DNA of 64,000 nt from the NCBI GenBank assembly GCA_020632885.1, contig JACKEQ010000004.1, positions 372,001 to 436,000 of the forward strand. Direction: 5' to 3'. This document shows positions 25,950-34,384 of the stretch, piece by piece; the stretch's first letter is position 1; every line of letters starts with the position of its first letter. Both the position numbers and the translations under genes were made by a program. The notes beneath the pieces were generated by a model. It ran no database searches, was not told the DNA's origin, and saw only the letters and a list, made by a program, of their open reading frames with translations. Origin of the DNA: Alphaproteobacteria bacterium (GTDB lineage Bacteria > Myxococcota_A > UBA796 > GCA-2862545).

Positions 25950-28676
25950 TCACACACCCCAGAGGTTCCGACCAGCCCAGGGTTGGTTGTCCGCCAGGCA
26001 GTCGGCCAGCTCGTCGTACAGCCGACGCGTCGCCCGGCCCAGCGCCTGTGGGTCGGACGCGTGGGGACGGAGGACCGCCGCCATGCGCTCGGAGAGGCTG
26101 CCTTCGCGGATCACGCCCTCGGCGATGTCGAGGTAGTGCAGCTCGTCGGGGGGACAGACCGTGCGGGCGCCCTCCAGCACGGCCTGCAGGACCTCCCGGG
26201 TCGTCCCACCCTGCGCCAGGAAGTGGGGAGCCGTGACCCTCGCCCCCGTCCCGTGCCAGACGGTGCTCCGGAAGTCCGCCACCAGGACGCCCTGATCGAC
26301 CGTCGGCAGGGGCTTCGACGCGAGCCAGCGGAGCCCGTGGCGCGTGAAGGCCGCTACGGCCACGTCCATCTTCACGCACTCCTGCGTGTCGAGGACGCGG
26401 ACCTCCATCGAGTGCCGGGAGAACTTGAACACCGCGCCGCGGGCATTGAAGAACTCGCGGCGGAGGACCTGGGCGTCCGGAAGCCGGTCGACGGCGGCGT
26501 ACATGGGTCCCAGGACGTCCTTGCGGTAGGCCGCGAGCGTGGAGATGTGCTCGGGCACGATGTCGCCACAGGACTCCGGGATGCGCGCCTGGTGCTGGAT
26601 GATCCACGCCAGCCGGTTGTCCACGGCCTCCTGGAGCTGACCGTCGTACATCGGGGAGCTCGCGGAGAGGCCCGGCAGGTACGGGATGAGCAGGCGGGCC
26701 GCGTTCATCATCGCCACCGCCTCCTCGTCCGTGCCGAGCGGCAGGTTGACGTGCATGGCCTGGACGTTGGCCCACCCATGCGTGCGCAGGTTGAACAGGC
26801 GCTCGTACGTCGCGTAGATCTTCCGGCCCGACCGCGACCAGATGCGCGTGCGGGCAGGGTCGAGCCACGGGTGCATGGCGGTGGGCAGCAGGCGTGCACC
26901 GCGCACGGCGAGCAGGCTGGAGAGGCGCTTGACCAGCTCGGCGAGCACGATCTCCGAGTCGCCGAGGCTCGCGAGGGGCCGGTTGGTCTTCAGCTCCAGC
27001 ACGTGGTCCATGATCTCGTTGGACAGCCCGACCACACCGAGCTCGAGGTCGCTCGTTGGACGCCCGGCGAGCTCGCGCAGGGTGTCCGCGACGGCCCCGA
27101 TGGGCTCCAGGCGATCGTCGACGATCGGGTACTCGAGCTCGAGACCGACCACCTCGTAGGCCTTGTAGGGCTCGGCGACGGGCGAGCGGGCGACCTCGAT
27201 GGGCGCTCGCAGGGGCTTGCGGTCGAGGGCCGCGTGCAGCGCGCCTCCCGAGCGCTCGATGCGGTCGTCGAACCAGCGGAAGAGGTCTTCGTAGATGACG
27301 TCGCCGTCGGCGGCGTCGTCGTAGCCGGTGTCGAGGTTCGGGTTGTCGTTGATCTCGATGACCACGACCCCGTCGTCCGTCTGCTTGAGATCGACCCCGT
27401 ACAGGCCGTCGCCCACGAGACCGGCGGCCGTGCACGCGAGCGCCACGACGTCGGGATCGGCCGTGCGGCGCGGGACCGCCTCGACCTTGCCGTAGGACAC
27501 GTGGCCCTCCTTGGCGCGCGCGATCTGCCAGTGCCCCTTGGCCATGTAGTACCGCGCCACGAAGAGCGGGCGGCCGTCCAGCACCGTGACGCGCCAGTCG
27601 TAGGCGGTCGGCATGTAGCCCTGCACCACGAGCAGCGGGGACTGCGCGAACCACTCGGCTCCGACGCGCTCCCAGTCGGCCGCGCTGGCGATCTTCTTCA
27701 CGCCCTGGGAGAAGCTCCCGTCCGGCAGCTTCGCGACCACGGGTGTACCGAGGGTGTCCGCGAGCTCCTCGAAGGTCGTGCGCGGCGTGGCGAGGAGCGT
27801 GGGGGGCGTGGACACGCCCGAGCGCCCGAGGAGCTCCTGCAGGTAGACCTTGTTGCAGCAGCGCAGGATCGACCGGGGGTCGTCGATGACCGGCATCCCG
27901 AGGCTGGCCGCCCGCTGCACGAACGCGAAGCTCGGCTCGTGCACGCCCGTCACGTTGCGGATGAACAGGGCGTCGTGATCGGCCACCCGCCCGATCTCGC
28001 CGAGCCCGAACGGCTCGACGGCCACGCCCATGCGGTTGCCGACGCGGATGAGCTTCTCGATCGTGTCGGTGGTGGACGGACGGTTGGGACCCGCCTGGTC
28101 GTAGAGCACGCCCAGGCTGAACGCGACCGACGCCCGGGGCGCGGTCGCCCGACGCCCGTAGAAGGCCGCGACGAGCCGGGAGCGCTCGTTCCCGTCGAGG
28201 CTGCCGATGGTGATCGCGCGCACGTCGCGCACCCGCCAGCCGCGCGCGGTCTTCACCATCGTGAGCTCGAGCAGGGGGTGCGGGAACGCCGAGTGCACCG
28301 AGCGCCCGATGGTGCGGAAGCGCGGCTCGGTGGCCTGCCCGCCCAGCACGTGGCCCCGCACCTCGTCGCCCTCCTCGCCCGCCGCGAGCCCGAGCTCGAG
28401 GAGCTGGCGCTTCACGGATGCGGGGTCCTGCAGGCGCACGATGGTGTCGATGCTCGGCTCGACCTCCTGGCCCCGGGCGTCCGCGATGAGGGAGACGTAG
28501 TAGCCGGACGACAGGTACTCCTGCTCGCGACAGAGGTTCAGCACCCGGCAGGGCGTGCGGGTGCCGACGTGCACGCCCTCCAGGTACTCCTCCGCGGTGA
28601 CGCAGATGACCCCGGGCTCCTCGGGGAGGCGGTCGGCGTCGGTGGAGACGACGAGCAGCATGCGGACGGGCTTCAA
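25950..28676 (-). CDS. RLAN + RimK-like ATP-grasp + GCS2 (glutamate-cysteine-ligase-like) fusion amide ligase
   Basis: This 908-aa protein joins three modules. Residues 1-200 match the RimK-like N-terminal RLAN domain (VVSTDADRLP, CREQEYLSSGYYVSLIADAR). About 260-470 is an ATP-grasp ligase (TLGTPVVAKLPDGSFSQGVK, VVQGYMPTAYDWRVTVLDG and the metal-binding VVVIEINDNPNLDTG). About 505-900 is a carboxylate-amine ligase of the GCS2/YbdK type (VVGLELEYPIVDDRLEPIG, NEIMDHVLELKT, FKFSRHSMEVRVLD). Both catalytic modules activate a carboxylate with ATP and join it to an amine, so the product probably makes a short glutamate-containing peptide or modifies a protein. The start is TTG, overlapping the upstream stop (TTGA) with GGAGG 6 nt before; the ATG five codons later is 21 nt from it. 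It is coupled to the C39-like peptidase gene. Confidence 0.9.
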   Translation of the reverse strand: MKPVRMLLVVSTDADRLPEEPGVICVTAEEYLEGVHVGTRTPCRVLNLCREQEYLSSGYYVSLIADARGQEVEPSIDTIVRLQDPASVKRQLLELGLAAGEEGDEVRGHVLGGQATEPRFRTIGRSVHSAFPHPLLELTMVKTARGWRVRDVRAITIGSLDGNERSRLVAAFYGRRATAPRASVAFSLGVLYDQAGPNRPSTTDTIEKLIRVGNRMGVAVEPFGLGEIGRVADHDALFIRNVTGVHEPSFAFVQRAASLGMPVIDDPRSILRCCNKVYLQELLGRSGVSTPPTLLATPRTTFEELADTLGTPVVAKLPDGSFSQGVKKIASAADWERVGAEWFAQSPLLVVQGYMPTAYDWRVTVLDGRPLFVARYYMAKGHWQIARAKEGHVSYGKVEAVPRRTADPDVVALACTAAGLVGDGLYGVDLKQTDDGVVVIEINDNPNLDTGYDDAADGDVIYEDLFRWFDDRIERSGGALHAALDRKPLRAPIEVARSPVAEPYKAYEVVGLELEYPIVDDRLEPIGAVADTLRELAGRPTSDLELGVVGLSNEIMDHVLELKTNRPLASLGDSEIVLAELVKRLSSLLAVRGARLLPTAMHPWLDPARTRIWSRSGRKIYATYERLFNLRTHGWANVQAMHVNLPLGTDEEAVAMMNAARLLIPYLPGLSASSPMYDGQLQEAVDNRLAWIIQHQARIPESCGDIVPEHISTLAAYRKDVLGPMYAAVDRLPDAQVLRREFFNARGAVFKFSRHSMEVRVLDTQECVKMDVAVAAFTRHGLRWLASKPLPTVDQGVLVADFRSTVWHGTGARVTAPHFLAQGGTTREVLQAVLEGARTVCPPDELHYLDIAEGVIREGSLSERMAAVLRPHASDPQALGRATRRLYDELADCLADNQPWAGRNLWGV

Positions 28677-29392
28677 GAGGGACCTCCGGGAAGGATCTCG
28701 ACGATCACGGCGTCGTGCGTGGCGTCGCCGAGCAGGATGGCCTGGGTGAGACGGCGGCGACCCACGGTGTACACGCCCTCTTCACGATCGAAGGGGGGCT
28801 GGGGCCACGGGTCGGTGACGAAGAACGAGTCGCCGCCGTCGGCATAGCCCGTCACGACCACGAAGTGGCCGACAGGAGCGCCGTGGATGTCGTCGTCCTG
28901 GTTGTCGTGGGGGCGCTCGCGGGGCTCCTGGTAGAGCCAGGTGATGGAGAGGCCGCAGATCAGCGGGTGACCGGCGTCCAGCGCGTCGGTGAGCCTGCGG
29001 GTGCGGAGCTCGCCGAGCTCGACGTCCCCTCCGTCCATCATGTACGCGAGCCAGGCCTCGTGGACCCGTCGGAGACGACCGGGCTTCAGGCCCTCGGTGC
29101 GCAGGCGGAGGCGCCGGGCGACCTCGTCGTGCGGGAGGTCCCACCAGGACGGGTCGAAGACCTGCACCGCGAAAGGGTGGCAGCACACGCGCATGCCGTG
29201 GGCGATGGCCGCACGGCCCAGGTACGGCGCGAACGTGCCGCCGTCCGGGTTGCGCGGAGTCCTCGCGCGCACCCGCGCGACGTCGGTGTCGACACCGTGG
29301 AACTGGAGGACCGCCGCGAGGCACGTGGGCCCGCAGCTGACCTCGTCCGGCTGGACGAGCGGAGGGACGGTGAGGCGGAGCTCGTCGGTCAT
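28673..29392 (-). CDS. C39-like papain-fold peptidase paired with the ligase fusion
   Basis: This 239-aa protein contains the peptidase C39 signature QPDEVSCGPTCLAAVLQFHG with the likely nucleophile Cys20, and GHFVVVTGYADGGDSFFVTD with His176 and the following DP aspartate that would complete the triad. There is no signal peptide or membrane domain, so unlike bacteriocin exporters it is a free cytoplasmic enzyme. RLAN/ATP-grasp/GCS2 ligases are known to be encoded beside such peptidases, where the peptidase is thought to trim the peptide made or modified by the ligase. The stop overlaps the ligase start. No good Shine-Dalgarno is seen before the ATG at 29392 (only AGCAGG). Confidence 0.85.
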   Translation of the reverse strand: MTDELRLTVPPLVQPDEVSCGPTCLAAVLQFHGVDTDVARVRARTPRNPDGGTFAPYLGRAAIAHGMRVCCHPFAVQVFDPSWWDLPHDEVARRLRLRTEGLKPGRLRRVHEAWLAYMMDGGDVELGELRTRRLTDALDAGHPLICGLSITWLYQEPRERPHDNQDDDIHGAPVGHFVVVTGYADGGDSFFVTDPWPQPPFDREEGVYTVGRRRLTQAILLGDATHDAVIVEILPGGPS

Positions 29393-29422
29393 GCAGCCTG
29401 CTATCCAGGGCTACACGGTGCG

Positions 29423-32400
29423 CTACAGAGCGATGGGGTACACCGCGCCCACGGTGAGGCCTTCGACACCCGACGTGGGCGCGCCCACCAGGATGTGATC
29501 GTCGAAGGTCGACATCACGGAGCCGAAGCGACCCTCGAGCGGGATCTCGCCGACGATCAGGCGGGCGGCGGGGGTCTCGAGGCCCGCGTCGGTCCAGCGG
29601 TGGAGCTCGATACCTCCGGCCCGACGCACACCGCCCTGGCCGCCGAGGGGGGCCGCGATGGCGACCAGCGGCTCGCCCTGGACGCGCACGATGCCCACGG
29701 AGCCCCCGTACCGACCGGCCGCGTCACGACCCACGAGCCCGTACGTCCGGTCGAGGCCCTGGAACGGCAGGAGCTCGGCGCGCTGGGTCTCGGAGTCCAG
29801 CGGCAGGCGATGATCGGGCCAGGGCTGGCGGGGCACCTGGAGGATCCACGAGCCTGGGACCATCCACGCCGCTCCGTGCTCGGCGAAGTACACGCGGTAC
29901 TCGTCGCCGCCCGCGATCAGGTCGTTCACGCCGTCCCCATCGACGTCGTCGCCCGAAGCGAGCCCGGTCCCGAGCCGGGTGTTGAGCACCTCGAGCTGCA
30001 GCGTGCTCACGAGCGGCTCCGAGGCGCACCCGGCCCCTCCCGAGCCCCAGAACACCCGCACGCTCCCCTGGTTGTTCCAGTCGCGCCCGAACTCCTCGCC
30101 GGACGCGCCCACGGCGAGCTCGTCGCAGCCGTCGCCGTCGAGGTCGCCCATGGGGGCCAGGGCCACGCCGAGCCGGTCGAAGCGCTCGTTCCCCTTCACG
30201 ATGGGCGCGTCGCAGAACAGGTCGATCCCCGGACCGACGTACGGGCGGCCGCGGAGCACCGCGAAACCCCCGACGTCGTCCCAGAGCGTGCTGCCCACCA
30301 CGAGGTCGTCGAACCCGTCGCCGTCGTGGTCGAAGCCCCCGGCGACCCGCTCGATGTTGCCGTACTCGAGCGGCCCGAACCACGCGAAGGAGGCCGTGGG
30401 GTCGATCCCGGTGGCGCTTCCCCGGTACACCCAGAGGCTCCCGGTCAGCGAGAGCGCATCCCCGCAGCCCTGGGCGTCGTTGAACTCCACACCGGGGAAC
30501 CCGAGCCGGGAGTCCGTGCGCGCGACCACGACGAGGTCGTCGAACCCGTCGCCGTCGAAGTCGCTGACGGCCAGCCCGTGCCCGAAGCGGTCCGAGCCCG
30601 AGTGCGTGGGGTGCCCGCCCAGGAAGAGCGTCGGCGGCCCGTACGACCCATCGGGCTGGGCCGCGCTCGCGAACACGGCTCCGGCGTTCCCACCCACCGT
30701 CGGGACCCCCGCGTCGGGCGCGCCGAACACGAGGTCGAGGTCGCCGTCGCCGTCCACGTCGACCCGCGTGAGCGCCTGGCCGATCTGGTGGCCCGAGGGC
30801 ACCCCGGCCAGCGAGAGCTGGGTGGTCCCGTCGTCGCCACCGGACGCGAAGAACGGCGCGCCCACCTCGATGCCGTAGGCGTTCGAGTAGCCGGCGAGGG
30901 CCACGAAGTCGCCGGTGCCGTCGAGGTTCATGTCGCCGAGGCCGGCCACGGCCTGCCCCAGGCGGTCTCCCGCGCTGGCCCCGTCCACGTCGAAGGTCGC
31001 GCCCGTCGAGGACACCACCACACCCGAGAGCGGCGGGTCGACGAACGCGTACACCATGCCCTGGTCGCTGCGGTTCGTCTGGGCGCGGTAGGCCCCGACG
31101 ACGACGTCCGCGCGGAGGTTGCCGTCCATGTCGTCCAGCCGCGCGTCGGACCCGAAGAAGTCGAAGGGGTCGGCTCCGGTGGCGGCCCAGGAGGCGGCGG
31201 TCGTGGGGATGGGATCGATCGCGTCGAGCGGCGCGGTGCCCCCGTAGAGGTAGACCGCCCCCTGGCTCTCCTCCCCTGCGCGCCACGCGGCCACGAGCAG
31301 GTCGGCGCGCCCGTCCCCGTCGACCTCCCCCGCCGAGAGCCGTCGCCCGAACTGGCTCGCCTCGCCCGGCGGTCCCGCGAGCACCCGGACGGGGTCGCGG
31401 GTGAGGATGCTGCCGTCGTCGCGACCCGCGTACAGGAACACCGAGCCACCGTCGAGCTCGCCGTCCACGCCGAGGTCCGGGGCGCCCGCCGCGAGGTCAC
31501 ACAGCCCGTCCCCGTCGAAGTCGGCGGCCGCCAGAGAGGCCCCGAGGCCCAGGAAGGGTGCCGGCTCCCAGCCGGTGGGCCCCGGGAGGCGCCCGAAGAT
31601 CTCGAAGTCCGGGCGGTCCGAGTAGCCGTTGGGCCCGCCCCAGAAGACCTGGACGGCCCCCTGATCCTCCGCGGGCAGCGCGGTGGCGAGGTCGGAGGCC
31701 TCCTGGGCGCCCACGGCCAGGTCGTTCCATCCGTCCCCGTCGAAGTCGCACACGGCCAGCGCCGTACCGAACCGTCCGAACGGGATCTCCCCGATCAGCA
31801 CGCGCGCGTCGGTCTCGAAGAACGCGCCCTGCACGCCGCGGTGGATCTCGACGATGCCGTTGTTCGTGGCGCCCGAGTCCGCGCGGTCCGCGCCCATCAA
31901 CAGGTCTACGAGCCCGTCGCCGTCGACGTCTCCGACCGCCACGCTGCGCCCGAGGGTCCAGTTGATGCCCCCGCCGGCGAACACCTGATCGGCCACGGGG
32001 TTCAGCCCGCCCGGCCCCCCGCGGTGCACGGCGACCGACCCGCCGTAGTGGTGGTCGATGCCGGGCTCGATGAAGCCGATGGCGGCATCGGGATACCCGT
32101 CGCCGTTCACGTCACCGAGGGGCAGCGCGACCCCCTGCCCGCTGCGCTCGCCGTCGCGGGCCAGGAGCGGGGACACCGCCACCACCGACCGCACCGGGAC
32201 GACCGCCGTGTCGCCCGTGTGCCGATCGATCAGCTGCACGCTCCCGGCGCCGGGCCCCGTCGCCTCCACACCGCCGCCCGACACGGCGAACGGCCCGTCG
32301 AGCACGGTGGGATCGAGCACTCCCGAGCCCGACGACGCCCGCGCGATCCAGCGACCGGAGGTCGCCGTCCCCATCGGGATCACGACCCCCTCGTGGCCCG

Positions 32401-33007
32401 CGACGACGAAGGTGAGCCCGTCGACCACGTCGATACGGACGTCGTGGAAGGTGCCCATCAGCGGATCCGTGACGCGGAGCACGTCCTGACCGGGTGTGCT
32501 GCCCGCGGTGTACGTACAGCCGGAGAGCCCCGCCCCGCTCGAGTCGACGTCCATGGAGCAGACGACGTCTCCCGATCCGCCCGTCCACGTGGGCGTCACC
32601 ACGGCCCCGGGGGCCACGGCGGCGGCCTCCGGCGACGCGCTGAACGGTGTCAGCACCTCCACGCCCACGGACGCTGATCCGTCGCAGGTCGCGTCGGTCA
32701 CCGTGATCGTGGCAGGACCCGGGACCTCGGAGGCCAGGAAGGCCCACGTGCTCGGATCCACCTCGCCGGCCTCGGGGGGCACGACAGTGAACTGCCAGTC
32801 GCCACTGCCCCCGGTGGGGACGAGCTGCACCAGGCCGAGCGGAGGCACGGCCCGCCCGTCGGGACGCAGCGTCAGAGGCTGACAATCCACGGGTGTCGGG
32901 CCCGTGGTGGGAGGGTCTGGCGGCGTCGGCAGCGGATCCACGACCACCGAGGGCCCCTTGCAGGCCCCGGCCGCCAGAACGCCCAGCCACAGGGCTCGCC
33001 GGACCAT
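29423..33007 (-). CDS. FG-GAP repeat (integrin-like) surface lipoprotein
   Basis: This 1194-aa lipoprotein (MVRRALWLGVLAAGAC, Cys at residue 16) has a Pro/Thr linker, two bacterial Ig-like domains (about 45-280), and then FG-GAP repeats. I count twelve calcium-binding loops of the type D-x-D/N-G-D-G-x-x-D-L between about residues 296 and 1025, from GDVNGDGYPDAAIG to DDVDGDGVNDLIAG. Blades of this kind fold into integrin-alpha-like beta propellers; the number suggests two propellers of six or seven blades. Such proteins bind ligands or other cells at the surface, with calcium. The start is well set by GGAGGT about 9 nt upstream. It is divergent from the cytochrome-like operon with only 15 bp between starts, and the downstream C39 gene begins 30 nt after its stop. 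Confidence 0.9.
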   Translation of the reverse strand: MVRRALWLGVLAAGACKGPSVVVDPLPTPPDPPTTGPTPVDCQPLTLRPDGRAVPPLGLVQLVPTGGSGDWQFTVVPPEAGEVDPSTWAFLASEVPGPATITVTDATCDGSASVGVEVLTPFSASPEAAAVAPGAVVTPTWTGGSGDVVCSMDVDSSGAGLSGCTYTAGSTPGQDVLRVTDPLMGTFHDVRIDVVDGLTFVVAGHEGVVIPMGTATSGRWIARASSGSGVLDPTVLDGPFAVSGGGVEATGPGAGSVQLIDRHTGDTAVVPVRSVVAVSPLLARDGERSGQGVALPLGDVNGDGYPDAAIGFIEPGIDHHYGGSVAVHRGGPGGLNPVADQVFAGGGINWTLGRSVAVGDVDGDGLVDLLMGADRADSGATNNGIVEIHRGVQGAFFETDARVLIGEIPFGRFGTALAVCDFDGDGWNDLAVGAQEASDLATALPAEDQGAVQVFWGGPNGYSDRPDFEIFGRLPGPTGWEPAPFLGLGASLAAADFDGDGLCDLAAGAPDLGVDGELDGGSVFLYAGRDDGSILTRDPVRVLAGPPGEASQFGRRLSAGEVDGDGRADLLVAAWRAGEESQGAVYLYGGTAPLDAIDPIPTTAASWAATGADPFDFFGSDARLDDMDGNLRADVVVGAYRAQTNRSDQGMVYAFVDPPLSGVVVSSTGATFDVDGASAGDRLGQAVAGLGDMNLDGTGDFVALAGYSNAYGIEVGAPFFASGGDDGTTQLSLAGVPSGHQIGQALTRVDVDGDGDLDLVFGAPDAGVPTVGGNAGAVFASAAQPDGSYGPPTLFLGGHPTHSGSDRFGHGLAVSDFDGDGFDDLVVVARTDSRLGFPGVEFNDAQGCGDALSLTGSLWVYRGSATGIDPTASFAWFGPLEYGNIERVAGGFDHDGDGFDDLVVGSTLWDDVGGFAVLRGRPYVGPGIDLFCDAPIVKGNERFDRLGVALAPMGDLDGDGCDELAVGASGEEFGRDWNNQGSVRVFWGSGGAGCASEPLVSTLQLEVLNTRLGTGLASGDDVDGDGVNDLIAGGDEYRVYFAEHGAAWMVPGSWILQVPRQPWPDHRLPLDSETQRAELLPFQGLDRTYGLVGRDAAGRYGGSVGIVRVQGEPLVAIAAPLGGQGGVRRAGGIELHRWTDAGLETPAARLIVGEIPLEGRFGSVMSTFDDHILVGAPTSGVEGLTVGAVYPIAL

Positions 33008-33009
33008 GC

Positions 33010-33015
33010 TACGCT
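33010..33015 (+). promoter_or_regulatory. -10-like box, likely leaderless start of the DUF1501 operon
   Basis: TACGCT lies 7 nt before the ATG at 33023, and there is no ribosome site for the plus-strand gene in the 15-bp space that separates it from the divergent FG-GAP gene. The match to TATAAT is only three of six, but position and the lack of any Shine-Dalgarno fit a leaderless transcript. Confidence 0.35.
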
Positions 33016-33022
33016 ACCTCCG

Positions 33023-34384
33023 ATGCGGTCATCCTACCCCATCCTGGCGGCCTCGATCGCGTGCACGGGGGGTACCCCCGGTGGCCCGGGCGTGGAGGTC
33101 CGCGAAGAGGCCACGGGGATCCAGGCACTCCGCCCGCTCGACCCCGACGACGCTGTGGTCACCACGCCCGAGGGGCTCGTCTCCCTCCGGGCCGACACGA
33201 TGCTCGATCCCACCGTGGCTCCCGTCGTGGCGGCCGCGAGGCACTTCCAGGCCGTCGTCGCCACGGAGGGCGAGCTCCTCGCGGGGGATGGGGGACTCCT
33301 GCCCTCCCCGCTCGGTCCGGAGCTCCCGGGACCCGTCACCGAGCTCGTGTCCGCGGGAACGGCGCTGTGGCTGCGCAGCGACGGGAGCTGGTGGGTGCAC
33401 ACCCAGAATCACCTGTTCCACCCGATGGTGGACGGGAGCCCGCTGGGCGGGGCGCTCACTGCCGGGCACCTCGACGGTGTGCCCGTGGCCTGGGCCACCG
33501 TGCCCGGAGGTCTCCTCGCCCTCGCCGACAGCGCCGACGGCCCCGTCGTGGTCGTGCGCACCGACGTCACCGCCGAGGCGCTCGCCGGGAGCACGGAGGG
33601 CCTGTGGGCCGTCGCGGACGGGCGGCTCGAGCTCTTCGACGGCGCGTCGTGGCATCGCGTCGCCCGCGACGTCACGGCCGTCGCCGCCCATCCCGACGCG
33701 CCCGGAGCGTGGATCGCCACCGCGGACGGTCCGGCACACGTGCGCTGGATCGAGGGTCGGGCCGAGACCGTGCCCGCCCCGGAGGTCTCCGGCGACTGGC
33801 GGGGCTGCGACGTGGGCGGGCGCCTCTGGACCCTCGACGCCAGCGGCGTCGCACGCCGCGCGGCCGCCGTCCCCGTGGCCCTGATCTCCGGGCTGGCGGA
33901 CGGCGCGGTGCTCGGTGCGCCCACCACCGTGCGCGTCGATGTCAGTCACCCCCGCGTGGTCGAGAGCGTCGAGCTCCTGGTGGATGGTCGGGCCGTCGCG
34001 CTCGGCATCGACAGCACCGGTCTGCGCGCCGCCCTCCTCGACCCCAGCGCGCTGGAGGCCGGCGAGCACGAGGCGGTCGTGCGCGCGACCTGGACCAGCG
34101 ACGGCGAGCCCCTCGCCTTCGAGGGCACCCCCGTGCGGTTCACGGCCGCCGCGTCGGGCCCCATCACCTGGCTCGACAACGTGGAGCCGCTCCACCGGGC
34201 GCGCTGCGCGATCTGCCACGACAACGGCACGGAGACCATCCTCGCCGACCGGGACGCGTGGGTCGCGAACGTCGACCGCATCCTCACCGAGGTCGAGGCC
34301 GCCCGCATGCCCCTCGGGGGCGATCCTCTCGACGAGGCCACGATCGGCGTGATCCGGACGTGGCGGGATACGGACTTCCCATGA
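33023..34384 (+). CDS. cytochrome c-like (CxxCH) lipoprotein
   Basis: This 453-aa lipoprotein (MRSSYPILAASIAC, Cys at residue 14) is beta-rich for about 290 residues, probably a beta-propeller-like or repeat domain (WLRSDGSWWVHTQNHLF, LWAVADGRLELFDGASWHRV), followed by an Ig-like domain (about 295-380) and a C-terminal single-heme motif ARCAICHDNGTETI with an axial methionine candidate in ARMPLGGDP. The end VIRTWRDTDFP matches the 'W/I..W...G' tail of planctomycete-type cytochrome modules. It probably sits outside the inner membrane as an electron carrier or sensor of the surface complex encoded downstream. The stop overlaps the next start (ATGA). Confidence 0.85.
   Translation: MRSSYPILAASIACTGGTPGGPGVEVREEATGIQALRPLDPDDAVVTTPEGLVSLRADTMLDPTVAPVVAAARHFQAVVATEGELLAGDGGLLPSPLGPELPGPVTELVSAGTALWLRSDGSWWVHTQNHLFHPMVDGSPLGGALTAGHLDGVPVAWATVPGGLLALADSADGPVVVVRTDVTAEALAGSTEGLWAVADGRLELFDGASWHRVARDVTAVAAHPDAPGAWIATADGPAHVRWIEGRAETVPAPEVSGDWRGCDVGGRLWTLDASGVARRAAAVPVALISGLADGAVLGAPTTVRVDVSHPRVVESVELLVDGRAVALGIDSTGLRAALLDPSALEAGEHEAVVRATWTSDGEPLAFEGTPVRFTAAASGPITWLDNVEPLHRARCAICHDNGTETILADRDAWVANVDRILTEVEAARMPLGGDPLDEATIGVIRTWRDTDFP

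Noticed and set aside
28715..32677. 1320-codon plus-strand frame opposite the C39-like and FG-GAP genes
   Set aside because: The minus-strand frame has twelve calcium loops and a lipobox; the plus frame is a His/Val/Arg-rich mirror of it.
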